Part shown: positions 1 to 9,485 of the stretch, one piece after another | How positions within the stretch are numbered: position 1 is the stretch's first letter | Layout: the number at the start of each line of letters is the position of its first letter | Assembly (NCBI RefSeq): GCF_904846345.1 | Contig: NZ_CAJHAJ010000011.1 | Location: 1-64,000, forward strand | Direction: 5' to 3' | From: Psychrobacter maritimus | GTDB taxonomy: Bacteria > Pseudomonadota > Gammaproteobacteria > Pseudomonadales > Moraxellaceae | DNA: 64,000 nt | The notes under the pieces: model-generated | The model's database searches: none | Seen by the model: only the letters and a program-made list of their open reading frames with translations | What the model was told of the DNA's origin: nothing | Program-made: the position numbers and the translations under genes

Positions 1-79
1 AAATATAAGATTGCGCAAGATACTAAGCAATACCAAGCGATCTAAATAGCGATATAAATGAAGCATCACTTGGCTATTT

Positions 80-119
80 AAACTGCCATTATCAAACAAG
101 CTTCGATTGCAGTTTTTTT
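80..119 (+). terminator. possible terminator of a gene left of the window
   Basis: A 7-bp stem (AAACTGC at 80-86, GCAGTTT at 109-115) with a long 22-nt loop runs into a T-rich tract. It would end a plus-strand transcript entering from the left. The large loop makes it weak. It may also be read on the minus strand behind the rhomboid gene. Confidence 0.4.
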
Positions 120-165
120 ACTAAAATTGAATACTGAGCTTTATTAATGGGTTTTAATAGCACCT

Positions 166-858
166 CTAAAACCCAGGAGATAAGAGCGCATTTAAAAAGT
201 GCGGTAGTACTTGAGGTTCTAAAATAATGGTCGCAATTATCCCAAACGCGCCGCCCCACATGTGTGCCATATGATTGATGTTTGAGCCACCACGTTTGTC
301 CGCATAAATACTATAAGCGACGTAAGCGACCGCAAATAATATCGCTGGGATAGGGACAACGGCAAATAGATAAATCTTTTCCCATGGTGCCAGCAGAATA
401 AAAGCAAATAAGACCGCTGATACACCGCCTGACGCCCCTAGGCTTAAGTAGCTGGCACTATCTTTATGTTTAATATAGCTTGGAACCATCGCGACAATGA
501 TAGCCAACACATAAAAAACCACGAAACCATAACCGAATAAAAACGACTGATATAAGCCTTCGATAGCACGACCAAAAAAGTATAGGGTAAACATATTAAA
601 CAGCAAATGCATCCCATCAGCATGAATAAAACCATGCGTCACAAAGCGATCCCATTGACCATTTTTCACCGCCGGCGGATAGAAAATAAGTCGATTAAAC
701 ACAGCTTTGTTTTGCCATGCCAATAAACTGACAATAACGGTGATAATAATAATAAGCGTCGTATGGTTAAACAAAGGGGAATCCTTAGGCCGAGCCTGAT
801 AGATGGCAATGATATAAATCGTAACGCTTAAAGCCCAAGTGTCTTGGCTCAATAACAA
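166..858 (-). CDS. rhomboid family intramembrane serine protease
   Basis: An intramembrane serine protease of the inner membrane that cuts transmembrane segments of substrate proteins. The 230-residue protein is almost wholly hydrophobic, with about six membrane segments. It shows the rhomboid signature: HGFIHADGMHLLFN at 75-88, a GASG motif at 141-144 with probable nucleophile Ser143, and NHMAHMWGG with probable catalytic His199. The frame opens at a TTG codon directly after an in-frame stop, and no ATG lies nearby upstream, so the start is TTG or a later codon; no strong ribosome site is visible. It is divergent from the next gene. The family assignment is firm from the motifs; the substrate is unknown. 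Confidence 0.88.
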   Translation of the reverse strand: MLLSQDTWALSVTIYIIAIYQARPKDSPLFNHTTLIIIITVIVSLLAWQNKAVFNRLIFYPPAVKNGQWDRFVTHGFIHADGMHLLFNMFTLYFFGRAIEGLYQSFLFGYGFVVFYVLAIIVAMVPSYIKHKDSASYLSLGASGGVSAVLFAFILLAPWEKIYLFAVVPIPAILFAVAYVAYSIYADKRGGSNINHMAHMWGGAFGIIATIILEPQVLPHFLNALLSPGF

Positions 859-1352
859 CTACTATTAATGATAATAACGCTAAAACGGTAAATAGCTACT
901 AATATAAGTAGCCACTAAATATGAGTAATGATAAAGCATTCAGGCATGATATTAGCAATAATAACAGCGATGCCGAGGCAAAAAACCAATACACGACAAA
1001 ATTATGCTTTAATAATCGTTTATATTAAATAATATAACAGCGTAGCAGGCAGAATGAGTAATGCTTCGTATACTGACCGTAACGATTCACGACAGCATAA
1101 AGACCAAACCTAAAAATTAATAATAAAGGTCTGGCAGTCGTTTAGGTTTATGGCATTAAGCGTTGTCAAATTCATTGTTATTTAATTTATAGTCATTTAA
1201 AAAGTAATGAAAGTTATAAATGATAGGCAATTTATATACCAATATTGCTTGTGACGCGTTCAGCTTCCTACAATTTTTAGAATATAAAGTTAAATTAAAA
1301 AAATACATCTCCGTTATACAACCTAAATCAACGCCGACAGAGGCAATAATTT
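859..1352. other. divergent intergenic region, 494 bp
   Basis: AT-rich DNA between the minus-strand rhomboid gene and the plus-strand gene at 1353. I see no convincing gene, RNA or promoter. A short inverted repeat (GCTACT / AGTAGC, about 893-913) lies near the rhomboid start. Positions 1334-1347 share 14 bases with the core of the dispersed repeat described at 47746. Confidence 0.5.
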
Positions 1353-2969
1353 ATGAATATTATCGACCAATTAGAACAAACGGTGACCTCAGCGGTGTTG
1401 GGTGGCTATAGTAATGACGACAATACTAATCAAGCTGATAATGGTAATGTGTCCCATGTCAGCTTATTAGAGCAGTTTTATGCCATTTTGGCGGCGCGTT
1501 TGGCGTTGCCACAAGTTTACTCGCAGTTACTGCGTGATGATCAGCCGATTGCTAATGAAAATATGATAGAGACGCCGTTATTTGAGCAGTTATGGCAAGC
1601 ACCGAACGCGCGCCAAGTTATTATTCAAGAGCTTGCGGCTACTCATCATATTGATGAGCTCACCACCACAAAGCTTATTATGAATGCTGCACCGCTGGTT
1701 TATCGTGAGCTCAAAATAATGGCAAATGGGCAGTTCTTGCCGGCATTTTTGCAAAGCCAGCAACCGACATTTCGCCATTATCTGCCGATATGGGCGGCAC
1801 CAGTGATTACCGCGGCGCAACATGCTGAGGATGAATTGTTCAATGCTCAAAGCACGCTAACTGAGATAGCTGCTACGCCTGTTTTATTAGATAAGTATGA
1901 TGCCACTGAGGCAAGTAGGATAAATCCTTCTGCGAACTTGATAACAGAACCAAATATGGCAGCAGAACTTGCTAATGAAAGTTTTGATAACAGTCTAAGT
2001 ACAGCGGCTATCGATACAGGTGCTATCCACGCCAATCCTGCGGCCCATCATCTAGAAGAAAACAGCAGCCTAAAACGAGAAAAAGTACGTACCCGCAACC
2101 AACGCAATGATTTATTAATTCGGGTGTTCCTATTGTTGGCGGCAATGGCAGCGATTGGGCTGGTATGGGCATTGTTAATTAGGCCTAATAACGCACCGCC
2201 TGTAGAACCAGTGGTGACAGCGCCCACAGTTATACCGCCTGTCGCTGAGCCGCCAGCGCAAGTATTAACGCCCGTTGCGCTTATCGTTGGCGTAGATAAT
2301 GGCGGCAATTTATATACTTGTAGCGCCTCCGTCGGTGACGCCGCGCTCCAAAGTACGCTACAACAGGCGCTTAATAGTAGCTTCGGTGAGCAGGCGGCGA
2401 TGTGTCAATTTACGGTGCAAGAAGGCGTGGCCAATAATATTGCCAATATGCCTATCGAGGCGCTACCCAACATTTTAACCTTATTAAGAGCGACTCCATT
2501 TGCTCGTTTACAGCTGCAAAATGACCGCATGACTTTGGAGGCGCCAGATAGTATGCAGCTGCAAAAATTGGCCACCGATATCCGTACTTTGGTACCGGCG
2601 ATGATGGTTGATAGTACCGCGCCGCTACCATTACCTAATAATGATAACGCTATGGGAGCAGCTGATATGGCGGCTATGAATGGTGCCAATAATCAGTATG
2701 ATGTTAATAACAATATTAACGGTAATGTTAACGGTAATAATGATTACCAAGCCGCGGACGACGATACGGGGGATAGCGTGATGCCAGCGCCTAGCCGTAA
2801 TAATGACTTTAATAATCCGCCGATGTATGACCAACCTAGCAATAACGCTGCTATGAATAACGACCGCCCAGCATCAAAGCAACCACCGGGACCTTTTTCA
2901 GTATCGGAAGTCGATGATATGGCAAACAGTGTTATCGTGGCTGAGCCTGCCCAAGTTAGAAATAGATAG
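1353..2969 (+). CDS. membrane-anchored protein, paralogue of the next gene but lacking the OmpA domain
   Basis: No named function. Residues 1-155 form a helical domain (LLEQFYAILAARL, later APLVYREL) clearly related to the N-terminus of the next gene. One transmembrane helix lies at about 254-276 after a basic stretch (KREKVRTRNQ), so the N-terminus should be cytoplasmic and the C-terminus periplasmic. Residues about 305-420 match the BON-like middle domain of the neighbour (YTC...VGDAALQ, LEAPDSMQLQKLATDI). Where the neighbour has an OmpA domain, this protein ends in a low-complexity tail (about 430-538) rich in Asn, Asp and Met. The ATG at 1353 has AGAGG upstream. A strong terminator follows. 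An envelope role is inferred from the architecture only. Confidence 0.85.
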   Translation: MNIIDQLEQTVTSAVLGGYSNDDNTNQADNGNVSHVSLLEQFYAILAARLALPQVYSQLLRDDQPIANENMIETPLFEQLWQAPNARQVIIQELAATHHIDELTTTKLIMNAAPLVYRELKIMANGQFLPAFLQSQQPTFRHYLPIWAAPVITAAQHAEDELFNAQSTLTEIAATPVLLDKYDATEASRINPSANLITEPNMAAELANESFDNSLSTAAIDTGAIHANPAAHHLEENSSLKREKVRTRNQRNDLLIRVFLLLAAMAAIGLVWALLIRPNNAPPVEPVVTAPTVIPPVAEPPAQVLTPVALIVGVDNGGNLYTCSASVGDAALQSTLQQALNSSFGEQAAMCQFTVQEGVANNIANMPIEALPNILTLLRATPFARLQLQNDRMTLEAPDSMQLQKLATDIRTLVPAMMVDSTAPLPLPNNDNAMGAADMAAMNGANNQYDVNNNINGNVNGNNDYQAADDDTGDSVMPAPSRNNDFNNPPMYDQPSNNAAMNNDRPASKQPPGPFSVSEVDDMANSVIVAEPAQVRNR

Positions 2970-3004
2970 AATATTTATAACAAACACGTAGAAAATAAAA
3001 AGCT

Positions 3005-3047
3005 AAAAGGAGTGCAGTATCAATGATTGACGGCACTCCTTTTTTAT
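3005..3047 (+). terminator. rho-independent terminator
   Basis: AAAAGGAGTGC (3005-3015) pairs perfectly with GCACTCCTTTT, followed by a run of T. It ends the transcript of the gene at 1353 and separates it from its paralogue. Confidence 0.9.
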
Positions 3048-3130
3048 TTACCGCTAAATAAAGAGGATAAGAATAAAAAAGTATTATAGTGAATTAACTT
3101 TAAAAACAGATCTGGAAAAACAGTTACAGT

Positions 3131-3196
3131 GCGACTGAGATGAATTTTTCGTAGCCTCTGTGATAGCAGCAAGCAAGGAAAATTTATACCAATCGC
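3131..3196 (-). repeat. dispersed structured repeat, copy 1
   Basis: Read on the minus strand this carries the same core as the copies at 47746 and 53755: TTTTC, CTTGC, TGCTG, then ACAGAGGC and CGAAAAA. Its ends (GCGATTGGTATAAAT and ATTCATCTCAGTCGC, minus strand) pair at 11 of 15 positions by Watson-Crick rules. Two of the four exceptions become G-U pairs only when the minus strand is the RNA, which favours that orientation. Confidence 0.7.
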
Positions 3197-3602
3197 CCAT
3201 AACTATTAACGCATCGTTTTTATTTTGAACTGACTATACCTGAAACAGTGAATGCAAATTTCTATTTAACTTACCAACTACATTGAAAATTAAGCGATTA
3301 GCTGTTCATATGTTAGTAATTTGTACTTTCTAAGCATTGCAGTTACGAGTAACAACCGAAACATTACTTATCGTAGCAATTGCACAACAGCCTGTCGATT
3401 GTGAACACATACTTAATACTTTTATAATAACAAAAGTTGAATCTAGTTACGGCTGCTATCTAATACTATTAACTTAATATTAATCGCATGAGCTCATATT
3501 AAATAGCAGCCATAAAATATCAATATCAACGCTCTACTTTTTGAGAATGCACGCTATATAAAACAAGCCATTTAAAATAACAATTCATTGAGGAATGACA
3601 TT

Positions 3603-5207
3603 ATGGATATTATCAGTCACTTAACGCGGACGGTCAGTCCAGCAGTGCTAGGAGATGACCGCACTCCTGCTAAGAAAAATTTACTTGAACAGTTTTATGC
3701 TATTTTTGCCGCGCGCCTAGCCGATAACGATACCTATAATCGTTTTGCTAATGAAAATATCGCCCGTGATGATCAAGGGTTTTATGATCGGGTATGGACA
3801 GATGGCGCGCACCGTGACCAAATCGCTCGTGAGCTGGCTGGTAAACATAATGTTGACGCTACTGCTGCGCGCGGTTTAATTGCGATGGCCGCGCCACTGG
3901 CCTATCACGAAATCAAAAGCTTGGCAGGAACGACGCCTGTACCGCAGTTTTTAAATGACAATCTTGCCAGTTATCAGCATCATATCCCGGCATGGGCGAG
4001 TGCAATTTTACCTGCTGGTATGATTGCGGCTGCACCTGCTGGCGCTCGCGTGTCTGATACGGTCACTACCGCGCCCATCCACCGCGAAGAGGAAGAAAAA
4101 GGCAGCTTTATGAAAGCGCTGCTACCGATTATTGGCTTGATTATCTTGGGTGCGTTGGCGTGGGCGCTACTAAGAGGTTGCCAAGACAACCCTGAGCCAG
4201 TCGGCAAGCCTGTTGCTACCGAGCAGCAAGCCGTTAATGATGATGGGCAATCAGTGGTTGCTGCGGATATCGAACCTGCGTCATTGCGTATTGCGACTGG
4301 TGAAAACAGTGAGCTATACGCTTGCCGTATGAACGTTGGTAATGAGACGCTACAGGGCAATGTCATGGACGCTCTGACCGCTACATTTGGCGATGAAGCC
4401 AATAATTGCCGTGCGGATGTCGATGATAACTTCTCAATTGACATGCCTGCTGCCGCTCAGCTTGCGTCTATATTACCTATCGTCAAAAACGTACCGAATG
4501 CGAGCATGTTAATCAAAGGCGATACGATTACCGTTAATGCGCCTGACGCTGCGGCATTAGATAAATTGGTTGCAGATTTACAAGCGGCTGCGCCAGCGAT
4601 GACCGTCAAGCCAGAAGCGCCATTAGATGCCCAAGCTGAGATTGATAATAGCTTAACAGCTTCTCAAGCAGCGATGGATAACCTTGGCCAAAATCCTGAC
4701 CCTCAGGATGTGGCTCGTGCGCTCAGCCTACAAGTAGTGAATTTTGAAGTAGATAAAGCGGTGATTCCTGATGCCAATAAAGCGCTATTAGACCGCGCTG
4801 TAAAATTGATGGAACAAGTACCAGATATGAAGTTGATGATTATTGGTCATACTGACAAAACTGCTGATGCGGCTTACAATATGAAGCTGTCAGAAGAGCG
4901 CGCTCAATCTATGAAAGATTATTTGGTTGCGCAAGGCGTTGATCCAACTAAGCTGATGACTAAAGGTATGGGTGAGACTGATCCTATTGCTGAAAACGCC
5001 ACTGAGCAAGGTCGTTTCCGTAACCGCCGTATTGAGTTTGTGGTCTATGATGAGACAGCAAATGCAAACGATGGCATGGCAATTAGTAACAGTGCCCTTG
5101 ACCCAGACTTAAATCCATTAGACAGTGACAATGATGATCTAATGCCTGATGCTGATGATGCCAGTCGTGGTACGGCATTAGACCCACAAGCAAGTACCAG
5201 TAATTAA
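3603..5207 (+). CDS. membrane-anchored OmpA-domain protein (N-domain, TM, BON-like, OmpA)
   Basis: Probably ties the inner membrane to peptidoglycan. Order of parts: a helical N-terminal domain (1-135, shared with the previous gene), one transmembrane helix (about 172-191, after a charged EEEEK stretch), a BON-like domain (about 226-339) and an OmpA C-terminal domain (about 378-484). The OmpA part has the usual motifs FEVDKAVI, IGHTD, LSEERAQSM and FRNRRIEFVVY, including the Asp and Arg that bind diaminopimelate in this family. An acidic 50-residue tail follows. There is no signal peptide; the internal helix is the anchor, an arrangement like mycobacterial ArfA/OmpATb. The ATG at 3603 is chosen because TGAGGA lies 8-9 bases upstream; the upstream TTG at 3588 overlaps that site. 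A bidirectional terminator follows. Confidence 0.9.
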   Translation: MDIISHLTRTVSPAVLGDDRTPAKKNLLEQFYAIFAARLADNDTYNRFANENIARDDQGFYDRVWTDGAHRDQIARELAGKHNVDATAARGLIAMAAPLAYHEIKSLAGTTPVPQFLNDNLASYQHHIPAWASAILPAGMIAAAPAGARVSDTVTTAPIHREEEEKGSFMKALLPIIGLIILGALAWALLRGCQDNPEPVGKPVATEQQAVNDDGQSVVAADIEPASLRIATGENSELYACRMNVGNETLQGNVMDALTATFGDEANNCRADVDDNFSIDMPAAAQLASILPIVKNVPNASMLIKGDTITVNAPDAAALDKLVADLQAAAPAMTVKPEAPLDAQAEIDNSLTASQAAMDNLGQNPDPQDVARALSLQVVNFEVDKAVIPDANKALLDRAVKLMEQVPDMKLMIIGHTDKTADAAYNMKLSEERAQSMKDYLVAQGVDPTKLMTKGMGETDPIAENATEQGRFRNRRIEFVVYDETANANDGMAISNSALDPDLNPLDSDNDDLMPDADDASRGTALDPQASTSN

Positions 5208-5264
5208 TATCATTTTAGACACGCTGATGGATAACCAGTAAGCTTTAAGTGGAATTTGAATAGC

Positions 5265-5298
5265 AAAAAACCGCATCTTGATAAGGTGCGGTTTTTTT
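5265..5298. terminator. bidirectional terminator
   Basis: AAAAAACCGCATC and GGTGCGGTTTTTTT form a stem with one wobble pair and T runs on both sides. It serves the plus-strand OmpA-domain gene and the convergent minus-strand nagZ. Confidence 0.9.
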
Positions 5299-5330
5299 AT
5301 TTTGTTAAATCAATTTTTTTGTTAGCTGCA

Positions 5331-6401
5331 TTATTTATAAGCAGTGGGGTCTTTTAAAACCGCTTGCGCTTCTGTTTGAACCGGAAAGAAGGTCTGTAAA
5401 ACGTTGTCTTTTGCTTGTTGCCAATAATCAAACTGCTGGCATGTTGACTCAAGGTCACCTTGCCAAACAGGTATCTGTCCACACATGGTCTTGATGCGTT
5501 TTTGGTCAGGATAGGGCAGCTCTTGTGCTGCTGCGGCAGCTTCGTGAGCAGCAACGCGGTCATTACAGACCAAGGCAATATCGCAGCCTGCTTCAATCGC
5601 CGCTTTGACACGGGCGCTAACATCGCCTGCAGCTTGTGCCCCTGCCATCGATAAATCATCAGAAAATAACACCCCATCAAAATTAAGCTGCTGACGAATG
5701 ATGTCTTTGAGCCAAATTTTTGAAAATCCTGCGGGTTTATTATCGACTTGGGAGAAAATCACATGCGCTGGCATTAAGGCATCAAGCCAAGGCAACGTCT
5801 GCGCAAAAGGCTGCATATCACTATTCATAATCTCATCTAAGCTACGCGTATCAATTGCTTCTGCCACATGTGAATCAGGGGCGATGGCACCATGACCGGG
5901 AAAGTGCTTACCGGTAGTTGCCATACCGGCATCTTTCATGCCGCGCATAAATTGGCTTGCCAAGGCGATAATCGCTTGCGGCTCATGATGAAAGCTACGG
6001 TCGCCGATGACTTGGCTGATACCATCTCTATCGAGCACGGGCGCAAAACTTAAATCAATGCCGACTGCCAATACTTCGGCCGCCATCAAATAACCGCAGT
6101 CGTAAGCAAGGCTAAGGGCGCGGCTAGGGTCTTCATTAAATAACTCACCAAGTCTCCCCATCGCGGGCAATGGGGTAAAACCGTGACGTAATCTAGCAAC
6201 ACGCCCACCTTCTTGATCAACGCCAATCAATATATCGGCATTGTGATAGCGTATATCGTCACATAAGGAGCGCACTTGCGCCGCGTCTGCCACATTACGG
6301 GCAAATAATATTACCCCGCCCACTTGTGCTTGTTTGATTAAACTGACATCTTCAGCGGTCAGTGCGGTACTATCGATATCAATCATTAAGACGCCGTACA
6401 T
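5331..6401 (-). CDS. nagZ: beta-N-acetylhexosaminidase NagZ
   Basis: A cytoplasmic glycoside hydrolase of family 3 that removes N-acetylglucosamine from anhydromuropeptides in peptidoglycan recycling. The products feed the muropeptide pool that controls AmpC-type beta-lactamases in some relatives. The 356-residue protein matches the single-domain NagZ length. It shows the substrate-binding KHFPGHG (165-171) and the SDDLSM motif with the nucleophile Asp at 248-249. ATG at 6401 has AAGGA about eight bases upstream. It stands alone, convergent with the OmpA-domain gene and divergent from prc. Confidence 0.95.
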   Translation of the reverse strand: MYGVLMIDIDSTALTAEDVSLIKQAQVGGVILFARNVADAAQVRSLCDDIRYHNADILIGVDQEGGRVARLRHGFTPLPAMGRLGELFNEDPSRALSLAYDCGYLMAAEVLAVGIDLSFAPVLDRDGISQVIGDRSFHHEPQAIIALASQFMRGMKDAGMATTGKHFPGHGAIAPDSHVAEAIDTRSLDEIMNSDMQPFAQTLPWLDALMPAHVIFSQVDNKPAGFSKIWLKDIIRQQLNFDGVLFSDDLSMAGAQAAGDVSARVKAAIEAGCDIALVCNDRVAAHEAAAAAQELPYPDQKRIKTMCGQIPVWQGDLESTCQQFDYWQQAKDNVLQTFFPVQTEAQAVLKDPTAYK

Positions 6402-6953
6402 TGCGTGATCCTTATTAGGCTATACCTTGTTATATTATCGTTTATGGTCAAAAAAACATTTAAGCTCACAAAAGCGCTAAGCAGTGAGCTGCATGATTTA
6501 TCGTCATGATTCGCTATCGCTGTTCATTGCCATGTTGGTTATATTATGACAGTTATTATAAGATGAGCATAATGTCGCGGCTTAATTGATTTAAAACAGT
6601 TATGTTGATGAGCTATCTGGTATTTATTTAGTTAGAGCAATAAATAGGTTTGATAAAAAGTTCGTTCGTTGGCTCATAAGACACAGCGCCATGGCGGGTA
6701 AGATTATTTATACAGTTTGAGACAGCAGCGTATTTATAGCCATGCTAGTATTGATTGATTTTTTAACGATAAAACTAAAATAACTATCATGTGTTTGCGC
6801 GCTTTTAATGCTAGCGTATCGCATGTTTTAATGGTAAATATAATACAGTTAAAAACAGTCAGATTTATGGATAGCCGTTTATTAGATAACTTTTAATATG
6901 AATAACAACTAAGCATATTTTGCATACTTTTCACTTAAAATAATTAGGTATAT
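6402..6953. other. divergent promoter region between nagZ and prc, 552 bp
   Basis: AT-rich DNA with no open reading frame of note. It must hold the promoters of both flanking genes, but I cannot pick convincing -35/-10 pairs. No hairpin stands out. Confidence 0.45.
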
Positions 6954-9167
6954 ATGATGAAAAAACAACCAGCACAGTGGTTACTCAGTGCAGCGTCAGT
7001 GGGTATCGCTGGTCTTATTCTTACCCAAAGCTATGGCACCGCAGTAGCTGATAGCAATACTGAAGGCTTTAAGGCCACTCCTGAGCAACAGGTCACCACC
7101 CGTCAGGTAGCGGCATTGCTGGATCGTAGCCATTATCTCAATCAGCCGCTCGATAGCGCAACGGGTAGTGAGATTCTATCCATGTATATCGATAGCCTTG
7201 ATCCAAACCATACCTTGTTTTTGCAATCTGATGTCGATGAATTTAAGAAAAAATATGCCGATGAATTTGGTGCACGCTTAAAACGCGGCGACTTATCTGC
7301 TGGCGTAGAAGTTTTTGAGCGCTATCGTAAACGCTCTAATGAATACTTCGCGATGGCAAAGAAGCTGCTAAACACAAATCTTGATTTAACCAGTAAAGAT
7401 AGCATTGTGCTTGACCGCGAAAAGCTCAGTCATTTTAAAACCAAAAAAGAGCAGCGTGATTATTGGACGCGTCAGTTAAAGTTTCAGCTGATGAGTATTA
7501 CTTTGGGTCAAGAAGATGAGAAAGCAAAGGAAAAAGTCTTTTTAGACAATCCTGATATCACGCGCGGACAAGATTTGGTGCGTAATGATGAGCGCACGCC
7601 AAGTGAGATTTTGCTCAATCGTTTATCACGCCAGCAAGAGCAGTTTACCCGTCTAAAAAACGACGAAATCATGGAAACCATCTTGAACACGGCGATGCTG
7701 ACTTATGATCCGCACAGCAATTATTATGCGCCGATTCAAGCCAATGAGCTGCAAATTCAGTCCAGTTTACAATTAGAAGGCATTGGGGTTTCTATTCGCC
7801 CTGACCGTAAAAACCCAGACTATACTCGCATTGTGACCTTGGTTGACGGTGGTCCAGCGGCAAAATCAGGTCAGATTAAGCCTAATGATTTGATTATCGG
7901 TATCGCCAAAGACGGCGAAACCATGACCGATGTGGTCGGCTGGTCAACGCGTGAAATTGTCGGTTTGATTCGTGGTAAGCGCGGCACTTCAGTGACTATT
8001 AAAGTACGTCAACCAAATACCCCAGACGCTAGCGCCCGTAACGTAACCGTAGTTCGCGATATTATTCAACAAGAAGAATCTGGCGTCACCCAGCGCGTCG
8101 TCGAAGTTCAGCGCCCTAATATCGATAAAACGCCCAAACGTATCGGCGTCCTTGAGATACCAAGTTTTTATCTCAACTATCGCGCCCGTCGTAACGGCGA
8201 AGAGTACCGTAGCGTCAGTGTCGATACTGAAAAAGCTCTTAAAGAGTTGAATAAAAAAAATATCGATGGTTTAGTGGTTGATTTACGTAACAATCCAGGC
8301 GGCTCGCTCGATGAAGTTGCCAAGATGCTTGGCTTCTTTATCAAGAGCGGTCCGCTGGTGCAAATCCGCGACAATCGCGGCAACATCCAAGTCTACCGTG
8401 ATGATGATGGCGGCGAGCAGTTATATGATGGCAAGATGGTCGTTATTACTAACTTAGCATCGGCATCTGCGAGTGAGATTTTTGCCGCAGCGATTCAGGA
8501 TTATGGTCGTGGCCTAGTTGTCGGTAGTACAACGACCGGTAAAGGCTCTGCGCAGATTCAGCTTGATAGCTTAGCATTGGGTTCAGCCACTTTAACGCAG
8601 CGTAAATTCTATCGTATTACCGGTGGTAGTACGCAAAATAAAGGCGTGGTACCTGATGTTGAATTGGTCAATATCTATGATGATGCGACCTTTGGCGAGC
8701 GTGCGCAGAAAAAAGCCTTGCCTTGGGATACCATTAAAACCGCGCCTTATAAGCCTGAAGGTAAATTTTCTGCCAATACGTTAGCGACGCTAAACCAGCA
8801 ATCAAAAATCCGTCAGCAGAAAAACCCGCAGTTTGTTTATTTATCAACGCTAAACGATATTCGCAATATGGAAGATGAGAAAAAACCAATTCCTCTTGAT
8901 ATCAATAGCCGCCGTGCCAAGATGCAGCTGATAGAGAAGCGTTCATTGGAAGCTGAAAATAAGCGCCTTATCGCAACGGGTGAGCGTCCTTATGCCAATT
9001 GGAATACTTATCAAGCCGCGATGGATGCAAAATTTGAAGAGCGTAGTCAGATGAAAGAAAGTGAACGTCCTGAGCTACCTGAAGACGAAGCCTTTATTAA
9101 TGAAGCCGCTTATATCATGCTTAGCGCTGATGCAAAAGTACTCGCTAGCCCAGAAGAAAAGTTATAG
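6954..9167 (+). CDS. prc: carboxy-terminal processing protease Prc (tail-specific protease)
   Basis: A periplasmic serine protease of family S41 that trims or degrades proteins from the C-terminus, including penicillin-binding protein 3 and murein hydrolases in E. coli. At 737 residues it is longer than E. coli Prc (about 680). A signal peptide (about 1-32, ending SYGTAVA) is followed by an N-terminal helical region, a PDZ domain (about 265-350, GIGVSIRPD...GGPAAKSGQI) and the protease core. The catalytic serine-lysine dyad is Ser505 (in ASASASE) and Lys530 (in TTTGKGSAQ), with Asp516 in IQDYG; the spacing matches E. coli Ser430/Asp441/Lys455. ATGATG start with a weak upstream TTAGG. It is monocistronic and convergent with slyD. 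Confidence 0.96.
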   Translation: MMKKQPAQWLLSAASVGIAGLILTQSYGTAVADSNTEGFKATPEQQVTTRQVAALLDRSHYLNQPLDSATGSEILSMYIDSLDPNHTLFLQSDVDEFKKKYADEFGARLKRGDLSAGVEVFERYRKRSNEYFAMAKKLLNTNLDLTSKDSIVLDREKLSHFKTKKEQRDYWTRQLKFQLMSITLGQEDEKAKEKVFLDNPDITRGQDLVRNDERTPSEILLNRLSRQQEQFTRLKNDEIMETILNTAMLTYDPHSNYYAPIQANELQIQSSLQLEGIGVSIRPDRKNPDYTRIVTLVDGGPAAKSGQIKPNDLIIGIAKDGETMTDVVGWSTREIVGLIRGKRGTSVTIKVRQPNTPDASARNVTVVRDIIQQEESGVTQRVVEVQRPNIDKTPKRIGVLEIPSFYLNYRARRNGEEYRSVSVDTEKALKELNKKNIDGLVVDLRNNPGGSLDEVAKMLGFFIKSGPLVQIRDNRGNIQVYRDDDGGEQLYDGKMVVITNLASASASEIFAAAIQDYGRGLVVGSTTTGKGSAQIQLDSLALGSATLTQRKFYRITGGSTQNKGVVPDVELVNIYDDATFGERAQKKALPWDTIKTAPYKPEGKFSANTLATLNQQSKIRQQKNPQFVYLSTLNDIRNMEDEKKPIPLDINSRRAKMQLIEKRSLEAENKRLIATGERPYANWNTYQAAMDAKFEERSQMKESERPELPEDEAFINEAAYIMLSADAKVLASPEEKL

Positions 9168-9205
9168 CAAATAGTATCTTTTAGGCTATCTCTGTTGTCA
9201 CTAAA

Positions 9206-9235
9206 AATGCGTGTAAGCATATGCTTACACGCATT
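9206..9235. terminator. perfect 30-bp palindrome, possible terminator
   Basis: AATGCGTGTAAGCAT is followed at once by its exact reverse complement, giving 15-bp arms with no spacer. On the minus strand the stem runs into TTTTT, so it can terminate minus-strand transcription 18 bases after the stop of the remnant frame at 9253. On the plus strand there is no T run after it, so it is a poor terminator for prc. Confidence 0.6.
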
Positions 9236-9252
9236 GACGTTTAGACCTCTTA

Positions 9253-9474
9253 CTAACCTTGGGTCAATCTGCGATTATAACTGTACGGCACGATTGAACG
9301 AAAAGGTTCATAGGTACTAGGGATTGGTATCTTAAAGGTCGCATCAGGGATAGGTGGTTTGCTGATTAGGGATGATAAGGCTGGAAGCCTGAACGTTATA
9401 AGATGCTCCGGGATTAAGTATCTAATAACATTAACATGGATGGTTAGTGATAAAAGCCGCATAATGCTTGTCAT
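9253..9474 (-). pseudogene. possible gene remnant, unidentified
   Basis: A minus-strand frame of 73 codons ending with two stops (TAG TAA) and then a terminator-like palindrome. The C-terminal half (SKPPIPDATFKIPIPSTYEP) reads like protein, while the N-terminal half runs into the hairpin at 9453-9485 and has no ribosome site. I do not recognise it. It could be the 3' end of a decayed gene or chance. Confidence 0.25.
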
Positions 9475-9485
9475 TATGCGGCTTT
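9453..9485. terminator. strong hairpin with flanking A/T runs
   Basis: AAAGCCGCATAATG, loop CTTGT, CATTATGCGGCTTT. The 14-bp stem is perfect with a short T run on each strand. The plus-strand version could be the true end of the prc transcript. Confidence 0.65.

Larger units (their letters stand above)
2970..3602. other. intergenic region, 633 bp
   Basis: Holds the terminator at 3005-3047 and copy 1 of the dispersed structured repeat at 3131-3196. The rest (3200-3590) is AT-rich leader DNA for the next gene, in which I see no gene or clear promoter. Confidence 0.5.

Noticed and set aside
1220..1411. Plus-strand 63-codon frame upstream of the gene at 1353
   Set aside because: It overlaps the start of the supported gene in another frame, has no ribosome site and reads like random AT-rich DNA.
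3980..4444. Minus-strand 154-codon frame inside the OmpA-domain gene
   Set aside because: Shadow of a well-supported gene with clear domains on the opposite strand.
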